Below are positions 55,447 through 64,000 of a stretch of DNA of 64,000 nucleotides, piece by piece. The first letter of the stretch is position 1. Each line of letters opens with the position of its first letter. This DNA comes from Lachnospiraceae bacterium (GTDB taxonomy: Bacteria > Bacillota > Clostridia > Lachnospirales > Lachnospiraceae). The stretch lies in assembly GCA_910574195.1 (NCBI GenBank), contig CAJTBF010000004.1, positions 124,001-188,000 of the forward strand, written 5' to 3'. The translations under genes were made by a program, and so were the position numbers. A model generated the notes under the pieces. The model had not been told where the DNA came from and searched no databases. It worked only from the letters and a program-made list of their open reading frames with translations.

Positions 55447-56283
55447 TTATAGCCACTGTTTCAATGCTTCTATCCGCTCCATGGCATCTTTCTTCCCGAT
55501 ATCGTAGACTCTTTGCAGTTCTTCGGGCCGATGTTCCATCCGGTCGATTTCCAGCGCCTCGCTGGGACGGATCAGAAAGATCTCTCCTTCCCGCTCCAAT
55601 CGTTCCGCTTCCTGCACTTCCCGGTTATACATATGATACCGTTCCTCCACCGCCTGTGCAAATCTCGGATATTTCCGGTAGATCATCCGGGCCAGTCCCC
55701 TTCGCTCCGGTTTTTTGGTATACCCCTGATGCTGCGTCAGTACCACCACATTTTTTTCAAATCCCATTCTCTGGAATGCTTTGACGGGAATACTGTCACA
55801 GCATCCCCCATCCAACAATTTTTTCTTCTCATAGGTAACAATTCTGGACGCATAGGGGAGGGACGCAGATGCACGTAACAGATCCACTTCTTTTTTCATA
55901 TCCCGGATTCGGAGATACTCCGCCCTTCCGGTCTCCACATTGCTGCATGTCACATAAAACTCTGTATCCGCTTTCTGAAAGGCTTCATAGTCAAAACGGT
56001 CCAGCTTTTCCGGAAGTTCATGATAGCAAAACTGCTCGTCCACCACATCCCCCGTTCTCAACAGGTTCCACATACTCAGGAAACGTTTGTCCCCACAATA
56101 TTTTTTATAATAACGGATACTTCTTCCCCGCTGCCCGGCGACAAACGAAGAACCATGAATGGCTCCCGCCGAAACGCCGATCACACCGTCAAAATGAATT
56201 CCATGTTCCATAAATATATCCAGCACGCCTGCCGTATAAATCCCCCGCATAGCGCCGCCTTCCAATACCAGTCCTGTTTTCAT
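55447..56283 (-). CDS. Patatin-like phospholipase
   Basis: A 278-residue cytosolic lipase-fold protein. The oxyanion motif is EGGAMRG, the nucleophile S38 in GVSAG, and the partner D158 in LLDGG. It resembles YjjU-type patatins (LVLEGGAMRGIYTAGVLD; QHQGYTKKP). It probably hydrolyses a membrane lipid acyl chain. It starts ~77 bases after purD and lies before trxA. Confidence 0.92.
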   Translation of the reverse strand: MKTGLVLEGGAMRGIYTAGVLDIFMEHGIHFDGVIGVSAGAIHGSSFVAGQRGRSIRYYKKYCGDKRFLSMWNLLRTGDVVDEQFCYHELPEKLDRFDYEAFQKADTEFYVTCSNVETGRAEYLRIRDMKKEVDLLRASASLPYASRIVTYEKKKLLDGGCCDSIPVKAFQRMGFEKNVVVLTQHQGYTKKPERRGLARMIYRKYPRFAQAVEERYHMYNREVQEAERLEREGEIFLIRPSEALEIDRMEHRPEELQRVYDIGKKDAMERIEALKQWL

Positions 56284-56360
56284 CTATTTCACCCGCTTTC
56301 TGCATCCTATGACATATAGAAGGCAAGACGCAGACAGAATTTCCGCCGCGTCCTTTTCTC

Positions 56361-57632
56361 TTATGCTTCGTCAATCGCTTTTCCAATATCATGCCGCATA
56401 TATTTGTTTCCAAACTCTACCCAGTCCGTGGCCGCATATGCGTTGGCCCGCGCCTCCTGCAAATTCCTGCCCTTTGCAGTAACGCCCAAAACACGGCCTC
56501 CGTTCGTCACTACCTTATCCCCCTGAAACTTCGTTCCGGCATGGAAGCAGTAATACCCTTCATGTTCCCGGAAACGTTCCAAACCGCTGATCGCAAATCC
56601 TTTATCATAGTCCACCGGATAGCCATCGGATGCCAACACGACGCAGACGGCCGCATTATCTTCAAATTGAAGATCCACCTGGTCCAATGTTCCATCAATA
56701 CAGGCCTCCACCACTTCGATCAGATCATTTTTCATTCTCGGCAGTACTACCTGTGCCTCCGGATCTCCGAACCTTGCGTTGTATTCCAGAACTTTGGGAC
56801 CGTCTTCCGTCAGCATTAATCCAAAGAAAATCACACCCTTGAACGGCCGTCCTTCCGCCGCCATAGCGTCCACGGTGGCCTGGTATATATGTTCCTCGCA
56901 GAATTTTTCCACCTCTTCCGTGTAAAACGGGCTGGGCGAAAATGTTCCCATACCGCCGGTATTCAGCCCGGTATCCCCGTCGCCGGCCCGTTTGTGATCC
57001 TGGGCGGAAGTCATGGTCTTAATCGTCTTCCCGTCCACAAAAGAAAGTACAGAAACTTCCCGTCCGGTCATAAATTCCTCTATCACCATCTCATTCCCGG
57101 CAGAACCGAACTTTTTGTCCAGCATAATCGTCCGGACTCCTTCCCTTGCCTCCTCCAGATTCTGACAGATCAATACGCCCTTTCCCAGCGCCAGACCGTC
57201 TGCTTTCAGCACAATCGGAAACTTCGCCGTCTCCAGATAAGCCAGCGCGGCGTTCGGGTCTGTGAAATTCTCATAGGCGGCAGTGGGAATCCGGTATTTC
57301 TTCATCAAATCTTTGGAAAATGCTTTGGATCCTTCCAGAATGGCCGCATTTTTCCTGGGGCCAAACGTCCGGATTCCTGCCGCTTCCAGCTCATCCACAA
57401 GACCGCCCACCAGCGGATCATCCATCCCCACAATGACCAGATCAATCCCTGTCTCTTTTGCAAATGCCGTCAGCTTTTCAAACTCCATGGCGCCGATCGG
57501 CACACATTCCGCATATTCTGCAATTCCGGCATTTCCCGGTGCACAATACATCTTCTCCACTTTAGAACTTTTCGCAGCGCTGGCCGCAATTGCATGTTCT
57601 CTTCCGCCGCTTCCTACAATCAACACTTTCAT
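56361..57632 (-). CDS. purD: Phosphoribosylamine-glycine ligase
   Basis: A 423-residue ATP-grasp enzyme, second step of purine synthesis (phosphoribosylamine + glycine to GAR). It starts MKVLIVGSGGREHAIA, with FPIVLKADGLALGKGV and EYNARFGDPEAQVVLPRM. GGAGG precedes the ATG by 9 bases. Last of the run purE-purM-purN-purD. Full length. Confidence 0.98.
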   Translation of the reverse strand: MKVLIVGSGGREHAIAASAAKSSKVEKMYCAPGNAGIAEYAECVPIGAMEFEKLTAFAKETGIDLVIVGMDDPLVGGLVDELEAAGIRTFGPRKNAAILEGSKAFSKDLMKKYRIPTAAYENFTDPNAALAYLETAKFPIVLKADGLALGKGVLICQNLEEAREGVRTIMLDKKFGSAGNEMVIEEFMTGREVSVLSFVDGKTIKTMTSAQDHKRAGDGDTGLNTGGMGTFSPSPFYTEEVEKFCEEHIYQATVDAMAAEGRPFKGVIFFGLMLTEDGPKVLEYNARFGDPEAQVVLPRMKNDLIEVVEACIDGTLDQVDLQFEDNAAVCVVLASDGYPVDYDKGFAISGLERFREHEGYYCFHAGTKFQGDKVVTNGGRVLGVTAKGRNLQEARANAYAATDWVEFGNKYMRHDIGKAIDEA

Positions 57633-57739
57633 CTCTTTTTCCTCCGTTATGTCCTTGACCAGTTCTCATTCGCACCCTGGGGGATCCTCATACTGCCCGC
57701 CCGTAAACAAACAAAAAGGGATTCGTCCGGCTCTCTTCT

Positions 57740-58366
57740 CTATTCTGTCATTTTTGTTTTTCCACCGGACACCGTCACCTTTCCGTTGGCAATCAGATCG
57801 ATGGCCCGGGGCAGAATCTGCCACTCCGCCTGCTCCATCACTCTGCGCTGCAGCACTTCCGGAGTATCCCCCTGTCGTATCTCCACTGCTTTCTGCAAAA
57901 GAATGGGCCCGGTATCCGTACCTTCATCCACAAAATGCACGGTGGCGCCCGTCACCTTTACCCCCCGTTCCAGCGCCGCCTCATGCACTTTCAGGCCATA
58001 ATACCCGGTTCCGCAAAAAGACGGAATCAAAGACGGGTGAATATTGATCATACGATTTTGATATTTTTCAATCATCTCCGGCGGGATCACAACCAAAAAT
58101 CCGGCCAGCACCACCAGATCCGGCGTGTAACCATCCACTGCCTCCAAAAGCGCCTTATTAAACTGCGCCCGGCTTTCAAACTCTTTCGGCGAAACGCATC
58201 TCGCCGGAATCCCATGCTTTTTTGCCCGCTCAAGCGCATACGCGTTCTTATTATTACTGATCACTCCCACAATCTCTGTGTGCGTGATCTCCCCCTTTTC
58301 CACGGCGTCCACAATTGCCTGCAGGTTGGTGCCGCCGCCGGATACCAGCACGACCACTCTTAACAT
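57740..58366 (-). CDS. purN: Phosphoribosylglycinamide formyltransferase
   Basis: A 208-residue folate-dependent GAR transformylase. Motifs: [22 protein letters not shown]-type [47 protein letters not shown]. Catalytic Asn/His/Asp are present. It overlaps the purM end by 7 bases and has AAGGAG 8 bases before the ATG. Confidence 0.98.
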   Translation of the reverse strand: MLRVVVLVSGGGTNLQAIVDAVEKGEITHTEIVGVISNNKNAYALERAKKHGIPARCVSPKEFESRAQFNKALLEAVDGYTPDLVVLAGFLVVIPPEMIEKYQNRMINIHPSLIPSFCGTGYYGLKVHEAALERGVKVTGATVHFVDEGTDTGPILLQKAVEIRQGDTPEVLQRRVMEQAEWQILPRAIDLIANGKVTVSGGKTKMTE

Positions 58367-59391
58367 AAGGTCACTCCTTTTTCTCCGGCCTCAATCCGTC
58401 CCACCACGTAAGGCGTCTCGCCTGCTTTCCGGATTGCTTCCATGGCCTGCTCCACATCCGCCGCATCTACCGCCAGAATCATTCCCAGCCCCATATTATA
58501 AGTATTATACATCATCTGTTCTTCTATACCGCCGGTCTGGGCCAGCATCGAAAAAATCGGCGGGACCGGATAACTTTCCTTTTCTATCATCGCGCGGGTG
58601 CCTTCCTTTAACATCCGTGGAATATTCTCGTAAAAACCACCGCCGGTAATATGGCTGCACGCTTTCACCGTAACACCGGCTTCCCTGATCTCTCTCAATG
58701 CCTTTACATAAATCTTTGTGGGCGCAAGCAAAGCTTCTCCCAATGTACATCCCAACTTGTCATAATACGTATTCAAAGATTCTTTTGTCATTGCAAAAAC
58801 CTTCCGTACAAGGGAAAATCCGTTGCTGTGTACCCCGGAAGATGCCATTCCGATCAGCACGTCGCCGGCTTTCAGATCTTTGCCCGTAATCAAATCCTTT
58901 TCATCCACAACCCCCACCGCAAATCCGGCAAGGTCATATTCCTCTTCCGGATAAAATCCCGGCATCTCCGCCGTCTCGCCGCCGATCAGCGCTGCCCCCG
59001 ACTGTTTACAGCCTTCTGCAACTCCACTGACGATGGCCGCAATCTTTTCCGGCTCATTCTTTCCACACGCAATATAGTCCAGGAAAAATAACGGCTCCCC
59101 GCCTGCGCACGCAATGTCGTTGACGCACATTGCTACACAGTCTATTCCGACCGTGTCATGCCTGTCCAGAAGAAACGCCAGTTTCAATTTTGTCCCTACG
59201 CCGTCGGTTCCGGAAACGAGAGTAGGCTTTTCCATGTCCTTAAACTTTTCCATGGAAAATGCTCCTGAAAAGCCGCCCAGATTCGTCAAAACTTCCGGAC
59301 GCATGGTTGCCTGTACATGCTTTTTCATCAACTCTACTGATCGATAGCCGGCCTCGATATCCACACCGGCATTCTTGTAATCCATTGCCAT
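58360..59391 (-). CDS. purM: Phosphoribosylformylglycinamidine cyclo-ligase
   Basis: A 343-residue AIR synthetase. It starts [22 protein letters not shown], with [15 protein letters not shown] and the [12 protein letters not shown] region. The first ATG (59391) follows AAGGAGAC by about 6 bases; ATG two codons on is possible. It sits ~147 bases after purE. Confidence 0.98.
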   Translation of the reverse strand: MAMDYKNAGVDIEAGYRSVELMKKHVQATMRPEVLTNLGGFSGAFSMEKFKDMEKPTLVSGTDGVGTKLKLAFLLDRHDTVGIDCVAMCVNDIACAGGEPLFFLDYIACGKNEPEKIAAIVSGVAEGCKQSGAALIGGETAEMPGFYPEEEYDLAGFAVGVVDEKDLITGKDLKAGDVLIGMASSGVHSNGFSLVRKVFAMTKESLNTYYDKLGCTLGEALLAPTKIYVKALREIREAGVTVKACSHITGGGFYENIPRMLKEGTRAMIEKESYPVPPIFSMLAQTGGIEEQMMYNTYNMGLGMILAVDAADVEQAMEAIRKAGETPYVVGRIEAGEKGVTLC

Positions 59392-59538
59392 CGCCTGTCT
59401 CCTTTTCTCCTCTTATCCTGCTGTTCCTATCAATACACTATTTTCTTTTCCACAACAAATCCATGACCTTCCGGGACAATCTACGGCAAAAGCCCCCTCC
59501 TGTCATACAGGCGCCGCCCCTTTGCGTCATGACGGCGG

Positions 59539-60048
59539 CTATTGTGCCATATATGCCTCATATCCGATCTCGTCCAGCTTCGCTGCTTTCGCCTGCACGG
59601 TTTCTTTCATCTCTTTTGTATATGCTTTTAACTTTTCCAGTAATTCCGCGTCCGACATGGCCAGCATCTTTGCCGCAAGAATCGCCGCGTTCATTCCACC
59701 GTCAATGGCAACCGTGGCAACCGGAATCCCCGGCGGCATCTGTACGATGGAAAAAAGAGCGTCTTCCCCGGCCAGATTCTTTCCTGACATGGGCACCCCG
59801 ATCACGGGCATAGGAAACAGCGCCGCACACATTCCCGGAAGATGCGCGGCCATACCGGCCCCCGCAATGATCACTTTGATTCCCTTTCCTTCCGCCGCCT
59901 TCGCCCATTCAAAAAACACATCCGGCTCCCGGTGCGCGGAAATGATCGTCATCTCATACGCAATTCCAAACTTTTCCAACTGCTTTGCTGCTTTGCTCAT
60001 CACTTTTAGGTCTGAGTCACTGCCCATCACGATTCCCACTTTTGGCAT
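59539..60048 (-). CDS. purE: N5-carboxyaminoimidazole ribonucleotide mutase
   Basis: A 169-residue class I PurE. Motifs: VGIVMGSDSDLKVM, SAHREPD, AGAGMAAHLPGMCA, PVIGVPM. It shifts the carboxyl group of N5-CAIR to make CAIR; no purK lies in the window. The ATG at 60048 follows AAAGGTGG by about 9 bases. It probably heads the purE-M-N-D unit, though no clear promoter or riboswitch was seen in the 107-base gap. Confidence 0.97.
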   Translation of the reverse strand: MPKVGIVMGSDSDLKVMSKAAKQLEKFGIAYEMTIISAHREPDVFFEWAKAAEGKGIKVIIAGAGMAAHLPGMCAALFPMPVIGVPMSGKNLAGEDALFSIVQMPPGIPVATVAIDGGMNAAILAAKMLAMSDAELLEKLKAYTKEMKETVQAKAAKLDEIGYEAYMAQ

Positions 60049-60155
60049 ATCCGTATCCACCTTTCTTTTTGTATCTTCCCTCGTTTTCTCATACGACATA
60101 CAACAGATATCTGATATAGCGCCCTGCAAATCATTCCCCTATTGCCCGAAAAACG

Positions 60156-62225
60156 TTATACCGGTGATTCCTCTTCATCCAACGACCGATTCAAAACCTC
60201 CGTCCCCGGAAGTACAAACCGCCCGTCCTGTAACAGTATAATTCTTTTTCCCTCTTTTGTCACTACACTTATTTCCTCCAATTCTTCATACGGGACTGTA
60301 ATATCCGTATGACATTGGAAATACGCCTTTCTTACATCCTCTTTCCGCAGAATAGAAATGGAATTGTCTTTTGCCACGATTTCTTTTCCATTGGGATTAT
60401 ACACCCGGATATCCTCGCTCCAACTATAACAGGTATCGCCGACTGCAAAATGCGGCCCCGTTTTCTCGGCAATCAAAATGGGCATCTTGTCTTCTATCTG
60501 ATATTTTCTGCCTGCCACATATGCCGTTGTATTGGTCCCGATGGCAAATTCCCCCAGCGGCAGCGTCTCGTGATTGTGCAGTACATTCTCCGCAATATAC
60601 TTTCTTCCATCCTCTTCCCTGGCAAAATTCCCACAATGGTAATCCGTAATCTTTCCATCCCGAAAATGTAGCTTCAAATCCAGATACTGCAGCTCATTCA
60701 AATAGACGCTGCTCACATGCAGAACCCCCTCGGTTCCTTCCAGAACCGGCGACGTAAACACCTCGCCCACCGGAATGTTGACGTCCGCCACACAATTTTC
60801 AAAAATCGTCTCTTTCCCCGGATCTGTAAGGTTAAAAAGCTGTACCTTCATATCCGTCTCATTCTTTCCTTTTCCAAGAATATGCACATATTCCCCCTGG
60901 TCTAAGGCGTCAATCATTGTCTGCTGCACCTTCTCATATAATCCGGCATCCAGTGTGTTAATCCGGATGACATCGTCAAAAATCTCCGGATATCTTTCGC
61001 CGATCTCCGGAACCGGATAAGAAACAATCGTAAAACTTCTTTCCTCCCCTTTGATGTATTGATTCGTAATCTGGCCGGATCTGCTGTCATAGTCCAAAAC
61101 CAGCGCACGCTGCGCCTCCGATAAAGCCGGCGCTTCCTTTTTTACTTCCGGAGAGAACGGCTTCTCCCCAAACACCTCTATCACAGCCGGTCCTGCAAAC
61201 TGCGCCGCCTGCTTTTTGTTTTTCTCATATACATGCTTCAATACATCCAGTTTGCGCTCCACATAACGTTTATCCAGGAACAACGCCTGATCCGCCCGGT
61301 GATCATACTCATACTGTTTATTGGCAATGGCTCCATGATACCCGACTTTGATCTGCTCCCGCTTTGTAATGACGCTGGACGCCGCACGGTAAATCACCGG
61401 GGACAATCCCATCTTTCTGAAATTTTCCATGGCAAGCCGTATCACCCGTTCAAATCCGAGACAATACCGGATATTTACCACCGACTTACGGGAAAGATCT
61501 TTTCCCGTATTCACGAATCCCATCCGATATCCTTCCGTATAGACGTCCGCCATTTTCTGCAGCTTTTCCGCGGAAAGCTCCCTTAGATGACGCGCCGTTC
61601 CTCTCTCATTCTCCGTAATGTATTCTCCAAACCGGTACAGATAACGCTCGTCGTCCAGATCGGCCTGACAGATCAGATCCGCGGCAAAAGAACAGGAAGG
61701 ATCCAATTGTTCCTCAATCCGGTCCGCAAGAAATACATCGCAGTAATCGCTGGCATACCAGTAAATCTTATCCTTTACATTCTGATACTCCGGAACTTCT
61801 TCCTCAAAACTGTTATATACTTCAATCAGCAGTTCATTTAAGATTGTAAGATAATCCGTCCGGTTTTCAAACGCATAAGAAATCCCACCCCGCAGTTCGG
61901 TATATAAAAGGCTCAGCAGCGGACCGTACTCCGCCCCCAGCACCTGCCCTGCGTATGTGGGATTCGCATAACTTTTTTCATAGTTCTCCGGCAGAATATC
62001 CGAATACAACATTTGATTCTGCTCCTGCATCTCTGCAAGGCTCTGCATTCCCCAAGAACCATCCTCTATCTTTTTCCGGATGGTTTCCAATTCCAGCGCA
62101 AATACGGTAAGACAATAAAAGTAGGAGCGAAACGGCTCTGCCACCGTTTTCTCCCCTACAATCCGATCCAGACGTGCAACAGACAACAAATGTCTTTCTG
62201 CATATTCCTCGACTCTTTCCTTCAT
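60156..62225 (-). CDS. M29-type aminopeptidase with large N-terminal domain
   Basis: A 689-residue protein. The C-terminal ~330 residues follow the M29 (AmpS/T) pattern: VNIPVGEVFTSPVLEGTEG, YHCGNFAREEDGR, HETLPLGEFAIGTNTTAY, KTGPHFAVGDTCYSW. M29 enzymes are metal aminopeptidases of about 370-410 residues, so the ~330-residue helical N-terminal part (with YGPLLSLLYTELRGG, DYCDVFLADRI) is extra and unassigned. No signal peptide. It starts one base after the previous stop (TAATATG). Confidence 0.82.
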   Translation of the reverse strand: MKERVEEYAERHLLSVARLDRIVGEKTVAEPFRSYFYCLTVFALELETIRKKIEDGSWGMQSLAEMQEQNQMLYSDILPENYEKSYANPTYAGQVLGAEYGPLLSLLYTELRGGISYAFENRTDYLTILNELLIEVYNSFEEEVPEYQNVKDKIYWYASDYCDVFLADRIEEQLDPSCSFAADLICQADLDDERYLYRFGEYITENERGTARHLRELSAEKLQKMADVYTEGYRMGFVNTGKDLSRKSVVNIRYCLGFERVIRLAMENFRKMGLSPVIYRAASSVITKREQIKVGYHGAIANKQYEYDHRADQALFLDKRYVERKLDVLKHVYEKNKKQAAQFAGPAVIEVFGEKPFSPEVKKEAPALSEAQRALVLDYDSRSGQITNQYIKGEERSFTIVSYPVPEIGERYPEIFDDVIRINTLDAGLYEKVQQTMIDALDQGEYVHILGKGKNETDMKVQLFNLTDPGKETIFENCVADVNIPVGEVFTSPVLEGTEGVLHVSSVYLNELQYLDLKLHFRDGKITDYHCGNFAREEDGRKYIAENVLHNHETLPLGEFAIGTNTTAYVAGRKYQIEDKMPILIAEKTGPHFAVGDTCYSWSEDIRVYNPNGKEIVAKDNSISILRKEDVRKAYFQCHTDITVPYEELEEISVVTKEGKRIILLQDGRFVLPGTEVLNRSLDEEESPV

Positions 62226-62226
62226 A

Positions 62227-62598
62227 TTATGTCAGACCTCCTATAAAAATGGTGAGCAGACAAAGCAGCAGCAATATATTCACCGCAATTCCCAATCTGC
62301 AAAGAATGTACTTCTTTTCCCGCTCCTGCAGCCCTTTCACGCCGGCGCGAATTCCAAAAACCGACAGCATCATGGAGCAGATTCCCAATCCCCCAATAAA
62401 TCCGGCGGCCTTTCCATGCTCCTGAAACGCGGCCGCCAGCGCCAGGAAAAAGAGAAGCAACGCACCGGCCGCATACTCACAGGAATGCGCGCCCATATGG
62501 GAATGCTTCAGCACGGTCTGCCCATACTTCCTGGTTTCCTGCCTGCCGCGCTGCTTTTTACGCCCCTGCTCTTTTGCTCTGTTTCTTTTTCCTGCCAT
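62227..62598 (-). CDS. Small membrane protein, DUF6142-like
   Basis: A 123-residue protein: a basic N-terminus (~30 residues, KNRAKEQGRKKQRGR-type), then three hydrophobic helices (ALLLFFLALAAAF, FIGGLGICSMMLSVFGI, LGIAVNILLLLCLLTIFIGGL). The layout and HSHMG / SVFGIRAGVKGLQE pattern recall the DUF6142 family of Lachnospiraceae. The ATG overlaps the VanZ gene by 41 bases. Confidence 0.7.
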   Translation of the reverse strand: MAGKRNRAKEQGRKKQRGRQETRKYGQTVLKHSHMGAHSCEYAAGALLLFFLALAAAFQEHGKAAGFIGGLGICSMMLSVFGIRAGVKGLQEREKKYILCRLGIAVNILLLLCLLTIFIGGLT

Positions 62599-63049
62599 CG
62601 TGTTTTCTCCTTATGATGTTGCAGATCAAAAATAGTACATATCCGAGAATCCCGCCAACGGTATTCAACAGCAGATCATCCACATCAAAACTGCCTACCC
62701 GTGTAAACAATTGAAACGTCTCCACACCAAGACTTAAGCCCGCACTATAAAAAAGTGTCTTGAAAAATCCCCGGAAAGTACTGGCCATAGATATAAAGAA
62801 ACCATACGGTACAAAGATCAAAATATTCCCGAATAAATTGGCGAACACCGCAAAAGCCCCCAGTTCTTCCCTGTACACAATAAAACGGTTAATCTCTTTG
62901 AAAAGCACCAGATTATACCGATATCCCTGCGGAACCTCCGTTCGGCCATACCACTCCGCAAAGCACAGAAAATAAACCAGGAACGCAATATAAAATACAA
63001 ACATCACTTTCCCGAACGTACGATACTTCTTGATTTGATTCTGACTCAA
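62558..63049 (-). CDS. VanZ-family membrane protein
   Basis: A 163-residue protein of the VanZ-like family: four helices and the motifs NLVLFKEI, FGNILIFVPYGFFI, GLSLGVETFQLFTRVGSFDVDDLLLNTVGGILGY. Some relatives affect teicoplanin resistance, most are uncharacterised. The start is a TTG at 63049, 7 bases after AGGAG. No vancomycin-resistance gene is near. Confidence 0.9.
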   Translation of the reverse strand: MSQNQIKKYRTFGKVMFVFYIAFLVYFLCFAEWYGRTEVPQGYRYNLVLFKEINRFIVYREELGAFAVFANLFGNILIFVPYGFFISMASTFRGFFKTLFYSAGLSLGVETFQLFTRVGSFDVDDLLLNTVGGILGYVLFLICNIIRRKHDGRKKKQSKRAGA

Positions 63050-63088
63050 ATTGCAACTCCTTATTCATCCTTTTGACATCTTTTCTGC

Positions 63089-63238
63089 TTAAAATGTAAT
63101 TTCCTTTCGATGCCTTAAAAGACGCGCCCCATTCACAATCGTAATCACACCGGCTGTAATTCCCGTCACTACCATAATAATCCCCAGTGCAATATTCCCT
63201 CCGCCTGCTGACGTCATGGTCTTATATGCTCTCTCCAT
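63089..63238 (-). CDS. Small one-helix membrane protein
   Basis: A 49-residue protein: a polar start (MERAYKTMTSAGGGN), one long hydrophobic segment (IALGIIMVVTGITAGVITIV) and a basic end. GGAGG lies about 9 bases before the ATG at 63238. Similar short proteins occur next to vanZ-like genes in Lachnospiraceae. The longer frame to 63415 overlaps pyrE and is not coding-like. Confidence 0.75.
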   Translation of the reverse strand: MERAYKTMTSAGGGNIALGIIMVVTGITAGVITIVNGARLLRHRKEITF

Positions 63239-63383
63239 AATACATGCCTCCATCCTCTCTGTTTGGTCTTCCGCTTCTTTTCTCTTTTTTCTGCCGGCCC
63301 CGGCTGCTTCTCTTCTGTTCTCTGCTTTCTTTTTCACCGCGCCCGACCGGAACCCGGCTTCCGGATATCTGTCCTGGTTTTCC

Positions 63384-64000
63384 CTATACCCCGTATGTCT
63401 TATAATATGCGTCAATGGCTTCTTTTAATCTGTCGTCAATGACGATTTTCCCATTGCATTCTTTCTGATACAGACGTTCTACTACCTCCGCCATGGTGAC
63501 GATGGCCGCCGTGTCAAATCCATACAGATCACGGATCTCATCCAGGGCACACTTTTCCCCGCCTTTCCCGACTTCCATGCGGTTCAGTGAAACAATCAGT
63601 CCTTTCACTTCCACTTCCGCCTGCTCTTTCAGAATCGGGAAGGTCTCCTCGATGGATTTTCCCGAAGTCGTCACATCCTCAATGATGACGACACGGTCTC
63701 CGTCCCGGAGCTTACTCCCCAAAAGGATTCCGGTATCCCCATGGTCCTTGACTTCCTTCCGGTTGGAACAATAGCGGATGTCTTTTCCGTATAATTCACT
63801 GATCGCCATCGTCGTCGCCACGGTCAGAGGAATCCCTTTGTATGCCGGCCCGAACAATACGTCAAAATCCAGACCATAATGTTCCTGAATCGCTTTTGCA
63901 TAATACTCTCCCAGCTTCCGAAGCTGCGTTCCTGTCACATATGCGCCCGCATTCATGAAAAACGGCGATTTTCTTCCGCTTTTTAACGTAAATTCGCCAA
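63384..64000 (-). CDS. pyrE: Orotate phosphoribosyltransferase, partial (N-terminus outside window)
   Basis: At least 204 residues, open through the right edge. GEFTLKSGRKSPFFMNAG marks the substrate-binding start, LFGPAYKGIPL and RKEVKDHGDTG the active-site loop, and VVIIEDVTTSGKS the PRPP site. It makes OMP from orotate. Starting at the internal ATG (63956) would remove conserved N-terminal residues, so the gene begins beyond 64000. First of a run with three small membrane-protein genes. Confidence 0.96.
   Translation of the reverse strand, partial: GEFTLKSGRKSPFFMNAGAYVTGTQLRKLGEYYAKAIQEHYGLDFDVLFGPAYKGIPLTVATTMAISELYGKDIRYCSNRKEVKDHGDTGILLGSKLRDGDRVVIIEDVTTSGKSIEETFPILKEQAEVEVKGLIVSLNRMEVGKGGEKCALDEIRDLYGFDTAAIVTMAEVVERLYQKECNGKIVIDDRLKEAIDAYYKTYGV

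Noticed and set aside
59490-59530. GC-rich hairpin between purE and purM as terminator
   Set aside because: Stem is irregular and short (CCTGT/ACAGG) and would cut an expected operon; evidence too weak.
60049-60155. Purine riboswitch or PurR box before purE
   Set aside because: No conserved purine-aptamer core or paired CGAA/TTCG boxes could be seen.

Overview
The window looks like a chromosomal housekeeping segment of a spore-forming Clostridia, most likely Lachnospiraceae. This rests on the mix of genes: an intact sigma-K gene, CodY, IreB/RuvX/DUF1292, RNase J, a ThiI without rhodanese domain paired with a cysteine desulfurase, the YrrM/YrrO-type tRNA-modifying pair, a MtaB-type methylthiotransferase, CIRCE-controlled groESL, and several small proteins typical of that family. 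Most genes lie on the minus strand. No rRNA, tRNA, CRISPR array, prophage or full insertion sequence was recognised.

Layout. 1-5.9 kb: a truncated tocopherol-cyclase-like gene (minus), then a plus-strand two-component system (response regulator, kinase) with an ABC ATPase and two permeases. 5.9-10.9 kb: GH1 beta-glucosidase, CDF metal exporter, SseB-like protein, EamA exporter, HAD phosphatase. 11-15.3 kb: carA-carB. 15.7-17 kb: a sporulation-type peptidoglycan-binding protein behind a sigma-K-like promoter. 17-20.5 kb: small zinc-ribbon protein, efp, yqeG, a chorismate mutase-shikimate kinase fusion, and a membrane-anchored amidase. 20.6-24.4 kb: guaB and groS-groL. 24.6-31 kb: comM-dprA-topA-codY plus a small conserved gene. 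31.2-31.9 kb: sigK (plus). 32-36.4 kb: OPT transporter, PqqD-like protein, trmR-trhP. 36.6-41.2 kb: rnj, DUF1292, ruvX, ireB, mtaB. 41.5 kb: an HPr-like protein without the catalytic histidine (plus). 41.8-48 kb: alsT, moaC, prmA, rsmE, nifS/iscS, thiI. 48.2-52.9 kb: uracil-DNA glycosylase and a heterodimeric ABC exporter. 52.9-53.5 kb: a gene-free stretch with a strong structured-RNA signature and its own terminator. 53.5-56.3 kb: AraC regulator, thioredoxin, patatin. 56.4-60 kb: purE-purM-purN-purD. 60.2-64 kb: M29 aminopeptidase, three small membrane proteins, and pyrE (truncated by the window edge).

Nucleotide synthesis (carAB, pyrE, purEMND, guaB), translation and tRNA modification (efp, mtaB, trmR/trhP, thiI, prmA, rsmE) and DNA handling (topA, dprA, comM, ruvX, UDG) dominate. 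The most unusual material is non-coding. There is a family of MITE-like palindromic elements: two ~150-bp copies with 14-bp terminal inverted repeats and 8-bp flanking direct repeats, plus fragments. There is a second dispersed repeat with 25 identical bases. There is also a candidate structured RNA near 53.1 kb. I found no clearly new multi-gene system.
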